Assembly (NCBI RefSeq): GCF_965638725.1
Contig: NC_134949.1
Span: 79,948,017 to 80,012,016, forward strand
DNA from: Aptenodytes patagonicus
Taxonomy: Eukaryota > Chordata > Aves > Sphenisciformes > Spheniscidae
Direction: 5' to 3'
DNA: 64,000 nucleotides
Part shown: piece by piece, positions 47,641 to 61,966 of the stretch
How positions within the stretch are numbered: the stretch's first letter is position 1
Layout of the letters: each line of letters begins with the position of its first letter
Translations under genes and position numbers: made by a program
The notes under the pieces: generated by a model
The model's database searches: none
Told to the model about the DNA's origin: nothing
What the model saw: only the letters and a program-made list of their open reading frames with translations

Positions 47641-50600
47641 TATGATAGCATTTGGAGATCCATTTATTTGTCAGACTGGGATTCACACATGGCTGGATGT
47701 CTTCGTAGTATTACCAAATGCTGTATTAAATTGACAATCTCAGGAGTGCAGGTACTTGCCTTAAAATAGAAAGGCCGTCAAATGGGGTGGGAGGATAAAA
47801 CAATAGGCTATCTACAGTAGTTTTCATTCAACTGAAGTTGGATTTGATCTATGTTGAATATCTCGGGATCTTTTTTTTTTTTTTTTTAATTAACTAAAGT
47901 TTTCATTACCTGACAGAAAAATGAATAAAGAAAGTGTTGAAAAGTTCATGAAGTTGTCTTCATTTGTCCAACTCATGTGAGTAGGTGTTTACAGACTTTA
48001 CAACAGCTGTACAGTTTAACTAAAATATGCTGGACCTCGTCAGATGATGTTTGAGCTTCCTTAAGGAAGGACTATATCATTAAAGCCTTTTTGTATTTAC
48101 CTAGTCACTTGCTTGAAAACTTTTTATATGAAGTTACAAAAAGGATAGGTTTCTCAGTTATACTACAAATAAGCCTTTAGATAGAAATTCAAATAAGACG
48201 ACTGACAATTCAATAATTGGGTAGGATCAGGCATCACTAAATTCCCTGGAAAACCTTCAGCATCATCAATCATATTTGCAAGAACAACCATGCTACATTC
48301 TACCTGTTGTTTCAGAATACAAAAACTGAAATTTATTTTAGATGTTAAAAAAGCAGCACAGTCAAGTTGTGGAGAACATGCTTAATGCAAAGCGAAAAAG
48401 GTCTGATTAATTGTTGATATTTTATACCAACGTAGTTTATTTTGCGCTGAAACAAGCCATGTTTTCAGTAGGCATATCTCAGCTGAGCAGGTGATAATAA
48501 GGGGTTGAGGTGCAGCAACTTCTCAAACCTGTATGGCTCTATAACAAACTAGATGTGGACTGGTATCTTCAGCTTTTGAAATGTCACTCTCTTAACTTTT
48601 ACTGCTGAATACTGAAATAAGTAGACAAGATGTATTAAAAGAGCATTAACTTATTGTAGGTGCTGTTTGAAAATGTTTGTTGGTTTCCATTACTGAGCTA
48701 ATCTTTTCTTTGTGGTATTTGTAGATATTTCTAATAAATACGGCATTGAAAAAGACAGTGTCTTCCGTATGAGGATATGGACAGCTAATTGGAATAAGTA
48801 CAAATCACAGCTGTTGGAAGTAGAGGGCTAGCAACTATCTCTTTATAAAAAAATTATATACATTTTCCATTTTTTTTAGAAAAACTTTTTAAAAAACTGA
48901 GTACTGCATAAGAAGTTCCTAACACTGGTCAGTTCCCATTACTGTCCTTACAATTAGCCTAATTAGTTAGATGCAGGTAGTACAAAGTTGTCCACGTGTT
49001 AAATGGTCTTCATGGAGCACCACTGAAGTAATTTGGGTAAGACATATGTGCTAGGATCTGATTTCAGGGAGGAAAATGATGATCAGTACCTATCATGTTT
49101 AAATTTGTGTTTTAAATTTTTTAAATTTTGCTTGTATCAGTTTTCTGCACTACTGATACTTACCTTGGATTAATAATCTGGGAAAAGGTATGTATTTAAA
49201 GTTTAAAAAAGAAGTTACAGTGGTTGAACTGAGTCCAGTATTCTACTTTTTCTTGGGATTTTTTACAGTCATATTTTTAATAATTTCATACAGTGTGTGC
49301 ACAAAAGCTTTTCACTTATTCCTAGAAGGACTACTGAAGAGTAAATAATTTCGTATTAGAGGCATTTTCATATTAAGCTACATTTCTTTGAATATTGTAT
49401 ATTATGTTATAGATGAACTTTTATTTCTTCTTCTGAAGAGAGGCTAGCATGAGATTGATCTTTTTATAGAGACATTAAAAAAAAAAAGGTTCTAATACTA
49501 TTAAATTCATGGATGTTAGTGACAGCAAAATTTGCCTAGCTAATACTCCCAAGGCTAATGATTATTCCCTGCCTGGTCTATTCATTCTCTCATCTGCTTT
49601 AATCTAATGTTGCTGTATACTTCCTGAGTAACATCCAGGACATACTTTTAACAATATCTACTTGCTTTTAATTTTCAAAGTTTATACTTCTATAACATCG
49701 CATATTAAACATCAACAATATTATTTCCATACCGAAAAGGCAAGTATTAACTTTCGTGAGCAGATCACTGCCTATACCTCATAATATAATTTCACTCATA
49801 TAATGATATTTGCTTTTAGTTTTGCTGTAAGTGAGATTCATGTAGCAAAAATGAAGATTGGATCTACAGATGAACATAAACAGGCAGGTAAAGTGGTGAA
49901 GAGTGAAAGTGGTATTGATAGAATTTACATGCACCTTAGAAAAATGCAAGTCCATGACGTTCTTGAGCAGGATAATGGTGATTACGTTCAGGGAAAGGAA
50001 ACACAGAATTACTCTGGCTGTTGTAGAAGCCATCAATGTATGTTAAGTGACCTTGCTCCCTGCTGTGGGGGATTTCTCTTTCCTAAACCTGGAGCAAAGG
50101 CCTGCCCAAGGAAATTCTTAGTTAGCGTAAAAGATTCTCATGGCAATCACTGTGTTTAAATTGGATTGGTATAAATCTTTTTGTGTTTCATTGGAACATG
50201 AACTAGCTAATTACATATGTAAATGAGATCTATTTTTCAGTGTATCTCACTATTTGTGACATAGTGCAAAGTGTGTAGTTAAGTCTTTGAAATCACAGTA
50301 ATTGGTGTGAGCAAATGAGTTGGAAATTTTGTGTATGGTTACCCTTCTTCCATTCCTTTCCCTAAAGAGGGACTAAGAAATGTGACAGAAGAAGTATCCA
50401 ACTAAGTCATCATCTTCTCTTTGATGGAGGATTATTCATTTCCAGCAAACTGTCTCAGGGACTTCCAGAGCTATAGGTGGTTGTTATTACAATTAGTAAC
50501 AGTGATAGAAAAGTCTTACGCTTTTTGAATCCACATAAATTAGCACCCAGCATGTATTGTTGCAGACTCCATACCTTTTGTTTGTTTGTTTTTGAACCTG

Positions 50601-50690
50601 ACAGCTTCAAATTTTGTTTGGTTCTTGTTAATCTTTTTATGAAAATATTTTTAAAAGGTGAACAGCTGTTCCCTGTATTCTTTAGAGTTT
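47640..50690. other. Intergenic, nothing recognised
   Basis: AT-rich sequence with a T-run at about 47871-47887. An isolated 118-codon open frame at 49803-50159 has no homologue I know and no gene context. Confidence 0.6.
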
Positions 50691-51870
50691 TTTAGACCTC
50701 TGTCACATCACTGTTTAATCTTCCCTTTTTCTAGGCTGAAGAATTCTTAGCTGGTTCAGTTATTCCTCATTAAAAAGCTGTTGCATAGATTTCTCAGTCC
50801 TTGTTACCGATTTCTGTACTTTTAAAAATTTTACTATATAACCTTTTTGAGATGAGGGGGTCAGGAGATTGTGTAATAATGATATTTTCTGTTTTATTCC
50901 ATATTTTCCATAGTGTGTATATGTATATTTCCATATAATCCCAACATCTGTTTTGTTTTCTTGGCCATTGTTGAGCACTGAGATGCATTTTCATAGAACT
51001 GTATACTGTAACTCGAAGATCTTTTTCCTCAGTGGTATCAGCTAGTTCAGGGCCACCAAAATATATATAAAATTAAGGTTGTGGGGTTTTGGGGTTTTTT
51101 TTTGTATGCGTCGCTTTTGGGTTTTTTTCTATCAAGCTTCACCTACCATTTTGTCTCCCCATCACTCAGTATCACTAAATTCTTGTGCAGCTCTTCTCAC
51201 CATCTTTTTACTACACAGGTAGGTTAAAATGATCAGTAAAGTACATGATCACAATATTTACCTCCTTTTTCAGTATGTTGAATAGCATTTTACCTAGGAC
51301 AAGGGCTTGTGGGACTTCGTTAGTTATTTCCCTTCAAAGCAGATAATTCATTCTTGGCAACCTGTTACTGTCCATTTTGTTACGCTGTTCTGTAACGTCT
51401 GTAATCAACATAATGGCTTAAGACATCTACCAATATGTTCCACATAATAAAGGATTCTGGTCTGGAAACATCCCTACTCTCCTCCACTGTGAACACACAA
51501 AAAAATTTCTTAAATCTATTTGCAAAGACCTTATTTCTTCTGACTGCTGCTCTTATAAATTTCATCTCCTACAGGTTTATTTTTCAGATTACCTGCTACT
51601 GAGGTATTCAGAAATGAATACAAATTTTATGCCTTTACTTTAGAGATCCTTAAACTTTTTTTTGGCCTGTGTTGTTAAGTTTTGCATTTAACTTGCCAGA
51701 GTTTGGGGTTTTTTCCACTGCTTCTGACACCGACCATTGGAGGTAAGATGGCATCCTTGTAAAAGTTTACTTTGTTGCCTAATGATGCTTGGGAAAGTTT
51801 TGTTCTCTCTAAGGTCTTGATAATGTTTAATTTTGCTTACTTTTATTTTTTTAGTAGTTATTTACTTAAC
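50690..51870 (-). mobile_element. Ancient CR1-type LINE remnant
   Basis: Read on the minus strand, fragments of CR1/L3-type ORF2 are visible in the right order. PQALVLGKMLFNI (reverse transcriptase motif, about 51270-51310) comes first, and SQKGYIVKFLKVQKSVTR with QQLFNEE (end of ORF2, about 50760-50850) comes after. An N-terminal portion probably reaches past 51700. Many stops and frameshifts indicate great age. Boundaries are approximate. A T/G-rich tract at 51075-51130 interrupts it. Confidence 0.82.
51075..51130 (+). repeat. T/G-rich tract inside the ancient CR1 remnant
   Basis: GGGG and TTTT runs alternate (GGGGTTTTGGGGTTTT-like). The tract interrupts sequence that otherwise aligns by eye with LINE ORF2. 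Confidence 0.8.
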
Positions 51871-54800
51871 TAGGAATTTTCATAATCTCTAGCAAATGAA
51901 TTTAAAAGATCATATTAAAAATATTTCCACTGGTTTTATTTTACTATATAGGTGAGAGAGGCAAAATAAGTGAAACAAACAAACAAAAAAACCAACCCTC
52001 TTATCCTCGTGCCAATGGGCAGTATATTTTCTTCCAAGAATGTATGAATTTTCCAGTTTTATCAGTTAATTAAAAGTTTAAAGAAAAATAAGTCTGCTGT
52101 TTTATTTGCTATTTTACAAGAACAGATGGCTGAGTTACTAAGTTGTGATAATGTAATGCCATTTCTTTCTCCAACTTACGAAACTCAGAAAAGCCTAGTA
52201 AGAGTCTTGCAGATATTAGTGAGCTTTGAATCAGGAGTAAGTAGGCAAGGTTCAGCTCTTTTTTGTTAAAAAATCAGAAATTACTGCAATTAAGTATCAC
52301 AGTAGCTAATGAAAGACAGCTTTGAAGTAAAATTTAATACTTCTATTAAAGTTAGGTTGTTTGCACAGTACAAGAAAGATGTTTAAAGTGCATCTTCAAC
52401 TTAATCAAAACATGCTGAGAAACAAAGCAAATTTTCAGTTAAAAAACCCCAACAGAACATCATAAATCCAAAAGGAGTAAACAGACCTTATAAAATAATT
52501 CCTTAGTGTTGTTCTGGCTCAAGTTTGACCCTTCGTTAATTTTTTTCATCTGTTGACTTGAGTAAAATTAACTTCTGTATTGAAATAATCAGAATTAAAC
52601 CTATTATATATCTGAATTTTGTATTAGGTTGGGTAGATTACATTCTGTTTGTATCTTCACAAGTCATTAAATTCTATACAAATAGAAGAAATGTCGACTG
52701 CAAAAGTGCAAACATTAATGTGTAAAGTTGGTATAACTAACATGGATTTGAAGGAGTTCACTTAGTAAATTGCTGCTGTTATTTTGGCAAGTTGCATAAG
52801 CAAGTAGTGGAAACTCAAGTTAGTAATATTAAAGAGATTTCTGCTGTTGTAAACATAGCTGTTTCAAATACTGAAATTTGATTATAGGATGAGAAAAAGT
52901 AGTAATTCTTTTTTTCTATTCTGTTTCATATTTCTGTGAGGATCTTGGTATTTCTCTTTTCAAATGAATTCTTTTTAGAACACTTTCTCAGACCCAGTTT
53001 TTAGCTGCTTGTGTTAAACTGAAGGTAGTGTTTCATCTCAGATTCAATTCAGAGGACATTAACCTCAAAACTTGGCAATGTAGACAGATATGTTACATAA
53101 TCACAAATTTAATTTACAAATCAACAAGGCAAACTGCTCATAGGCAAAGGGGCATATAGAGTTTAAAATTGGAAAAAAATAGTTTCTGAATGGGAAAAAA
53201 ATCAGTTTCTGAACGGATAAAGTACATTTTACTAAGATTTCCTGGTTTTCCTGCTGTAAGGGCAAAGCTAAGTTTTATTTGCAGCTATTAGTGAAATGTT
53301 ACTAGTATTTTCTTTTTATCTAATGTTACTTTAGTAATGCTAATAAACAAATAAAAGCACTTAATGAAAGAAGCCAGGTCAGTTCTGGTTTTCCTACTGC
53401 AATTGTACTGTTCTTTATTTGCTTCTCATATACCTCCACATTTATTTCCCAAGGATACTGTGTTCATTCCCTAGCCCTGTAATACAACAAAACTGTATTT
53501 CAAATTCTTGAAGCAAGGAAATATTCTGTATGAATTAGGGAGAAAATTAATGTTGTCTGTTCCAGTAAATTGTATGTGTGATTTCTGTCATACCATGTTG
53601 CAATTATTAATGGAGTGAAATGCTTTTCAGATGACAGCACACAGAACCAGGAAAAACGGAGTATCTAGCAGACATTCTACTCCATTAAAGGCTGATGCAC
53701 TGGGAGTGTGAGGTGATCATTTAATCAGGATAGACACCGCTTTTTGGAAGCAGAGTTTTATCTAAATATGAATTTATTTAAAGGTTGGTTTAGTTTATTG
53801 TTTTTTAGTTAACTACTAAATAAATTATCACTACTGTTCTGTAAGCTTCTGTTGCTACAGATATATATCTGTGCCTATTCTTGCATGAATCTTCAAATAC
53901 TTTTTTAGGACTTCAGGATACTTTTTGCTGGTTTAAATACTTTTTTAAATATACTGTCCTCCTCTTTTCTAGATTGATTACAACAATTATTAAATGGGAC
54001 TGCATTGCCCAGCCAGACACCTTACTAATTGTATGTACTACCTGCATTTTATGCAGTCAGCTTCAGAAAGATACTCCTTACTGCAGTTTAAAGCTATAGT
54101 TCTTCTTGACTAACTACCAGCCAGGAGAACTGATCAAAATATATACAGGAGACTAGTCATGAAAAGTGAGTGCCATATGAATATATATTTGTCCCAGGTC
54201 TAGAGAAATATGCATTAGTTACTTTACTCTCTATACATCAGCGAAGTATTTGCATGAGTATTTGCCACTCAGGAGAGGAGGACATTACTGTTAGAATTTT
54301 TCTTGTTACTGATGCTCGTAACTCAGAAACATAGTGCTGCTTAGCAAAATTATAGTGAGCTCTCACCCTGAGAAATCTAATTCCTGTGTCGTCTTATTAG
54401 CAATCCTAATTCTTCACAGAAGAAACCACAAAAATCTTGTCTGTAGAAGAAGCCACAGAAAATAAACAGCAGCCACTAGACGTCATAGTAGAAATTGCAC
54501 AATTGCAGTTAACATAGCAAAAAAATACTCATACTAAGCTCCAAAAACTAATAGCCCCCTTCTTTCTATCCTTAGAAAAGATGGATAAAGATAAGTAATT
54601 CTTTTGTAATAATACATGATCTAATCTAATTATGCCATTTTGCAATAATACAAGAGAGTAGAAATACTGAGGATCCAGATACATCGTCATCACACCAACT
54701 TGAAACAAAACAGCACTCCAATATGTGCTCTGGCTTTCTTAACAGAATATTTGCTATTACAGTGGTGGTCTTTGAAATACGATAAAGAGTACTGTAAGAA

Positions 54801-57800
54801 CTAGCTAGCTATTTATGACACAGCATATAAAAATGAAAATTGTTTAGCTTTGAGCTTTATTAAATTTTCTATGACCTTTTTCCATCAATACAATTTAAGG
54901 GTTAATTCATACCACTTCCTTAATTGAAAATGCTAGGAAGGACGTGAGGATTGGAAAATATTGCATATACAGGAAAAATTGACAAACAGAAACAGCCAGC
55001 TACATAAAGATATTACCATTTTTTTAAAACAAAAGGTTTCATTGGTAATATTAAAATATTAGTTGTTGTTTTAATGCTGTCACTGGCAATTAAGTGATGA
55101 GATATTGAAACATAGATGTCATGAAAATTGGTTAAAATACTTGAAACCAATTACACTGCTCTGGAATCAGGATGAGTGAGGAAATTAGTGAAAAGATAGA
55201 TGGGAAAACAGTAAAACTGGTGAACAATTTAATACTGTAGTATATGAGAAAACTCAGTTAAAAGAAACTGCGCAGACACATAATAATTGGCGTTTGATTA
55301 TTTTACCCATTTGCTATTCAGCAGTCTCCAGCAAACCATCGAGCTGGAAAATGCTGTCTGTCTTATCACATGCAGAAGGATCCACTGTCACTTCCCAGGT
55401 TCATGCTCCTGCTGGGATAACAGTCAGTCCGAAGCAATGAAAAGTTTGAGTTGTGAATTCTTGGGAGATTCAGGTTTCCCTGTATCTGTAGTTATCTGAG
55501 TCCAGCTCAGAGATCTGAGTACTAAGTTTAGACTCAGGATAGCTGAAATTGCAGTGGATCAATTTTTTAGCCTACCATTGTATATATGAGCTTGCAATGT
55601 GTAAGTGTAGATGCATATACATACACATAAACGAAAGTGCAATTTTCAAAGCCATCTGTTTAGGTCCTGCTGACTTTGGAAAAAAAATTAAAAAAATTAA
55701 AAATACTGGGCTTCTGGAAGGATGGCCAGCAACAGAGAGTTCATTCCGACAGAGATCATAAGCTTTTTTCTACAAAGAAAATGTTTTTCATTGAAAGCTT
55801 AAATGTTTGAAGAATGAGAGATTCTGCCAAGGCTAGCCAAGTGTTATACAGCTGGTGTAGAGCTGGGAAATAACTTATTTCTGCGATGAACTGCATTAAG
55901 GCACAGTCTAAAGGCTCTTAGCTTTTCTATTTTTGAGACCTTAGTAGGATGTATAACAGTTCTTAAAAAACTGAGAGCATTAGTCATGTATGGTTCAAAT
56001 AAGTGAGCTTTGGCGGTCTATACCTATGTATGTTTAAAAGGTATATGGTATGTGAAAACCTAACCCCTGAGTGGAACCAAAATTTCACCCAGTATCTCTC
56101 CCTGTTGTGTTTTGTTTTGTTCCACCCCCCTCCCCAATAAGCTCTACATAAGGCCTTCAGTAGGTATATTTTATATGAAAAAAAAAGATGACATTACTAG
56201 AACCTCATTTGTTAGATTGACCGTATCAAATGATGGAAGAAAACATGAAGAGTTAAAGACACAGAGGGAAAAGCTTGTAAACTCTCTTCTTTCAAGACCT
56301 ATGTTACATTCTAAGATCTGGAAAGAATAGGAAACAGATCTAAACAATTAACAAATGGCAGTCCAGTAAAAATGCAAGAATTTTTTTAACAGATTTGAAA
56401 TGAAAAGTAAATGAAAAATCTCCAAAGCTTTCAAAAAGCCACCAGATTAACATGAGCGCTAATATTATTAGTAGGAAAAAGTTTGTGTTACATAATGTAT
56501 ACTTCAATTTTAAAAGCTGAAGAACACTTTGTTCTCATTTAAAAAGTGTTTGCTTACTGCACATTTTTAGTTAGCAAAATCATGTGCGGACATGAAAAAT
56601 ATAGATAAAGGACTTGCGTTTCCTGAAAAATATCCCAGTACTAGGATGATAAGCCATTGTTAGCATCTCATACAGAATATAATTATAGTTTTCTGTAAGA
56701 TGATGGGATAGAATTTCACTGATATGAGGGTTAGTGGCAAGGTTTGTCTTAGACAAGGGAAAACAGATTTCACGCTAGTTAACTAAATCATCTATGTTTT
56801 CAGATATCTAACCAAGAAACAGATGGAAAAAAATAGAAAAAGAATTAAGTAAATAATAATCGATGAAAACTCAGAAACAGCAAAGCATGGCTGTATGAAC
56901 ATCTGAGTAAATTATGAAAGTAATAATTGATACTTCTAATTTTTGCTCTTTTGAGCCTCTTGAGAGGTAACTTATGAACAAAAAAATAGAGCAGAGGTCA
57001 CTGAGGTTCTGATCATGATTATGGACACTGTTGGCTGCAGCCATGATTTGAAAGTGAAAATGTGTACAGCTATGTAACCACTCTCCCAAAACACGCGAAG
57101 CAGCATCTACCAAGCTCAGGTCAATGGAAGGCAACAGTTTCTGTAACTTCTCTTGCACTCTGAGATAAGTCTCCCCGTTATTCTGTAGTTTACAAAGTGC
57201 ATTGATTCATTAGTATTCTGCAAAGATGTCATGGTTTGCCACACACCTGTTATGATCTTTTCCTTGCTCATTCCTGATTTAGTTGTTTATACCTGCCAGT
57301 TTGACAAGAAATCACACGCTCTGCACAGGCTTAGTTAACACAGAAGGACACTTGAGAGACTTACTCCTCTTACAATCTGGATACTTTTTTAAGACATTGA
57401 ACAGAAATCTCCAAGTTTCTTCCTGCACGATTATATTCAAGACCCAGGTTGTGTAGAGGTAGAAGAATCACAGGCTACCAAATGGGCATGTATTTCAAGT
57501 TACGTTCCATGCTGGAATAAATTAAGCACAAAAAGCGATAGTATAGAAAAGGAGAGGATTTTGCAGCAATGTTCTCCTGACTTGCAATTTTCTTTCCTCT
57601 ATTCCTGATAAAACTCAAGTTTTGAATTGTATACCTTCAGGAAGGAAAGGATTTTGCATCCTCATTGAAGACAAAAGCCCTTGTCATATTAAGTCTGGAA
57701 TACAGCATCAGTTTTACATCTAGCCTGCCTATAAATAAGCTACAGAACTGTGAAATAATTCAGTTTATGAGGAAATGCATCAGAGTGAAGCAGAAAAAAG

Positions 57801-60800
57801 CCTCTGTTATGCATAAGTAAGGATGAAAAAATTTTAAAGAAATAGTACACATTTTTCTCTTCTGGAAATGTGATTTGTGTTAAAGAAAATACATTTTGCA
57901 TTTCTGTCAGATAAAACCCATATGCCCCGAAGTTACTAATCTATAGCTCAACATACCAAAGGCTTGGGGAAAAAGAAAGGCCTCAACCTATACCTTCAGT
58001 GCCTTAGCAAGTGCCAGAAGGCTGTTTTATTGTCATATTTCAGTACAGAAGATCAGCTTATAAGAAAAAGCTAATGAACAATAAAAGCATACCAAGTTTG
58101 GCCAGCACAGCAAATAACTTCTCTCTAGTTATTCTAGTATTATTTTTTAGTAAGATGGACTGTTAAAGATGCCTGTAGAACAGTCATTGTCCCAGGGTTT
58201 ATTGACTTGCCTTACTATGAATTTAAAAGTTTGTTCAGTTGTATTGTGTGTATTAATTCATATGTTTCAGTTTACTGGAAAATTTTGTAGTTTATAACTA
58301 GCTACTCTAGGATTAAATATTGGATTGTTGATGTTCTATTGAAAGTAAATGTCAGGAGAAAGTATTTGAGTAATGCTAGCATCTCCACTTAAAAATCAGT
58401 TTGTACAATAGGTCTCTAGCGTATGAGACTTACTGCATTCCGATATTATGATACAGTTATAGGAAAGACTTCATTGGTAAATGAAATAATGGTATTTAAA
58501 CTTATCCTATGATGATACAATTTTGCAATAAAATTCCCAGTCTCCCTCCTATGCCACCTAACCACAAACTGTGTGGTTTGTTCAGACCTACAAGTGTGCT
58601 GACTGACTAGCTACAAAGCCACATTGAACAGAAGTGTTGAGCTCCTCCTGCATCCTTTCCCTAAATGGGACGATTCGCTTCGTTAATTCCACCTTCTCCA
58701 AGCTCAACTTGTTGAAATTCAAAGGAATTTATATTTGAAAACTTTACCTTCTTTTATTTTGGTTGAAACTGGTAAACGATTCAATGTGTTACTGTGAAGA
58801 GAAAGCAGGAATGCAAGATAGGCAATATGGGCACTGTGTGCAAGTCTTACTTCCATAGGAAACAAGCAAGTCACGGCGATCTATGGACATAGCATAAATA
58901 TCGTACCTTCTCTAGCCCAGGTCTCTGAAAACATTGGGAAGCACTTTTGTATAATAGTAACTACATAGAACACTTCGCTGATAAAGTCAGTAAGCAGCAT
59001 GATGATACGTTAAACCTAGTGAAAGACAATGCATGTTATAAATAATAATGACACCTATCAAGTAGAAATTGTAGCCACTGAAGAAAAAGAGCTGAGACAA
59101 GTACAGACAGATGGGGGAAAGCTTATAGCCAGTTTGACACTGCCCCAAAAACCAGGCAGATTAAGGAATTATGTAACTCAGTAACATATGATCCAATACC
59201 TTATGCTTGGCTCTGATTGTCCTCTGTCAAAAAATTCTAAAGTAGAGAGAGGGGTATTTTGGAGATGAGAAAGAAAAAAAAGTTTGAATCTCAGAAAAAA
59301 ATAGTTTAGAACAGCGGAGGCCATGATTGCATATCCTTGGTCTACCACACATTTTATGTCTGACCACAAGAGCATTCTTCAAGCTTTCTCCACTTTAATT
59401 TCCAGTCTGCAAAATGAGAATAATTCTGTAGCAAATAATATAAACAAATACTTAGATTAGACCTACTCCTACTTTCTATGCTCACTCGAAATTTGAAGAG
59501 ACTATTTCACAGCACTACTGTCAAATCATAAGATTAAATAATTGCATCAAATTATAAAGACAGCTAAAGCAGAAGTATTGACTAGAACAAGGTAAATATA
59601 CTAAAGATTTTATGTCACCATAGAAAGATATAAAAATACATATTAGATAAATTGCTAGGTACAATGGACTTCAAGTTGTATTGGGCAACTGGTAGGCCCG
59701 AATATCTCAGCTAATACACCCATACATCGAGCCATTACAGGTCTCATATTATTTGGCCTTACTAGTTCTGTAGTTCTCGTGGGCATCCTCTCAGGTTTGC
59801 AGAGACTTATTTAACTGCCTTCTGTGCCATGTGATAACACCAACTGCTTCTGAAATGCAGCCAACCTTGAAAGTAGAGCAGTTGCATTCATACAGAATTG
59901 CAATCTGCATTAGGCCTGGTTTGGGCTTAGCTCAGGTGTCTCCAGTCACTCAAGCTTTCTACAAATAGTATAGCTGAGAACATAGACAAAGGGAATGGGC
60001 CATCTTATTTATTCTCTGATAACATAAGATAGAAGACAATGAAAATTGAAGGCAATAACGCTTAAAATTGTAGAAGGAAATGCTTGAAAGCAACACATAA
60101 TGTAAGGAAATACAATCTTTGAGATGCTTTAATAAAATCTAAAATAATTTCTTTATATGGTTAATGAGAATCTATTGAACTACTTTGGTAGTGCATGGTG
60201 TGAAAATGATTATGTAAACAGTCATGTTTCAGGGCTTAAGCCAATTATTAAGACCACCATCTGATACATCACTAAAGCATGTTAAGAACACGATGGTTTC
60301 ATTCAACCATGGATGGTTCATGGAACTATTCATGCTTAAAGATGGTATGCACTTAAGTGCTTTACTGGCTCAGGAGCTAATAGTTCAATGGCAGAAAGGT
60401 AATACAACTACAGGCAGGTTCTTTGGAAGGTGTCTATTATGTCTTTCTTTCCCCTAAAACAAATAGTGTAAGTTGCTGTCAAAGGCAGGATATTAAGATA
60501 GATGGACAACTGGTCTGATCCAATAGGTAGTTTCCTGTAACTAGCAACTTTTCAATGCTAGTTTTGTTTTTCCTTTTTCTGTGATGCGTAGAGGAAAAAA
60601 GAATTATGAGCCGTATGTTCTGCATGATCTGTTTGACCTCTCTAAAAATAGAAGAGGTGTATCCACTAGGAAATGTAAATCATTAGAAATGTACATACTA
60701 GGAACAGAGACAATGGAGATTACCTTTTTTAAACATTATATAGCATCCAGGTTTTTTAAGTAGATGGGAAAATCATTTCATTCTTCAGCAATGATGTCAC

Positions 60801-61735
60801 TAAGCTTGTAGCCCAAATGGTGTTCTCATTCTTGGCAAGTAACATTAAACAAAGAATGTATGGTTTTCAAATGCTGCTCAAATTCAGTAAAAAGCATTTA
60901 TGCAAACAAAAGCTGTTGTTGTGTCTAGAAACTGTTATTTATCTTTAGAATGGAGCCATGTTAATAGTTTTAACATGCTAAAACGTGAGGTCCTAAATGC
61001 ACAGAATAATCAAATTCTGCTTATCTGACTAAATAGCACTGTCGTACTGTGATCTGAATTAGGACTATGTGTAAGAGAAAGAGAAGATTGGAATGCTGAA
61101 GCTTCAGGCCCTGAGTAAGTTGTGCACAAATTAGATACCATAGAAGTCTTTTTTATTCTTACTTTCCATGGAAAGTATAGTTGTGTTTCTAAGTTTTAGC
61201 TGTATGTTCTTGAATGTCTAGAGAAAATATATGTATAATACGTATAATAGTCGTTATGCTGCATCAATATACAAGTTTACTGATCTGATTAAACTGACGT
61301 CTTTCTTTTCTGGAATCTTGAAGGAGCTGTATATTGAAGAGACATCGTGAGTTTTGGTTCAAAGTGGTTAAGGTCCACATCCAAAATCATTAAAGTCAAT
61401 AGTGGGATCTCGGTGCTTTTGGTGTCCTCTATTTTCTGAGGAGTGTTTATAATTTTATCAAAGGATATGACGGTATTGAGTGTGAATATATAGAGTTATC
61501 TTCATATTCATTTTACAGAGAATAAACAAGGACTGAAACTTTTTAGTTAAGAATAGTATCCCTAATAATAGATAGGAATATACAAATAGATATGAAGTAG
61601 AATGAGCGGTGTATTCTTGTGATGATTTACTTGACTGCCAACATGAATTTTCAGTTTTAGCTTTTCTGTTTTTACCTAAACATTCATATTTCATTATAAA
61701 AGAGTGTATAGTGCTATTTTTGCATGGGGCTGTCC
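51870..61735. other. Intergenic, no gene recognised
   Basis: Nearly 10 kb of AT-rich sequence. The open frames here are short, with no splice-compatible conserved exon that I recognise. A small imperfect tandem repeat lies at 53171-53213. Confidence 0.6.
53171..53213 (+). repeat. Imperfect two-copy tandem repeat
   Basis: A unit of about 22 bp, GGAAAAAAATAGTTTCTGAA at 53171-53190, recurs at 53192-53213 with an inserted C. Confidence 0.85.
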
Positions 61736-61966
61736 CTTTGTACTTGGGATGGAAGTCATTCCCAAGTCATTCCCATCTGAGGATGACAGAGCACTGGAAT
61801 AGGTTGCCCAGAGCGATTGTTGAGTCTCCATCCTTGGAGATAATTCAAAAGCCGTCTAGACATGGTCCTGGGCAACCAGCTTTAGGTGGCCCTGCTTTGA
61901 TTAGGGAGTCTCCAGATGGTCTCCAGAGGTCCCTTCCAACCGTAACCATTCTGTGATTCTGTGATT
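61735..61966 (+). mobile_element. CR1 LINE 3' end with terminal 8-bp repeats
   Basis: It encodes MTEHWNRLPRAIVESPSLEI, the end of CR1 ORF2, then the 3' UTR with GTCCCTTCCAACC-like text. It ends in two copies of ATTCTGTG (about 61946-61963), the CR1 3' hallmark. The 5' side is truncated, as is usual for LINE insertions. Confidence 0.92.
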
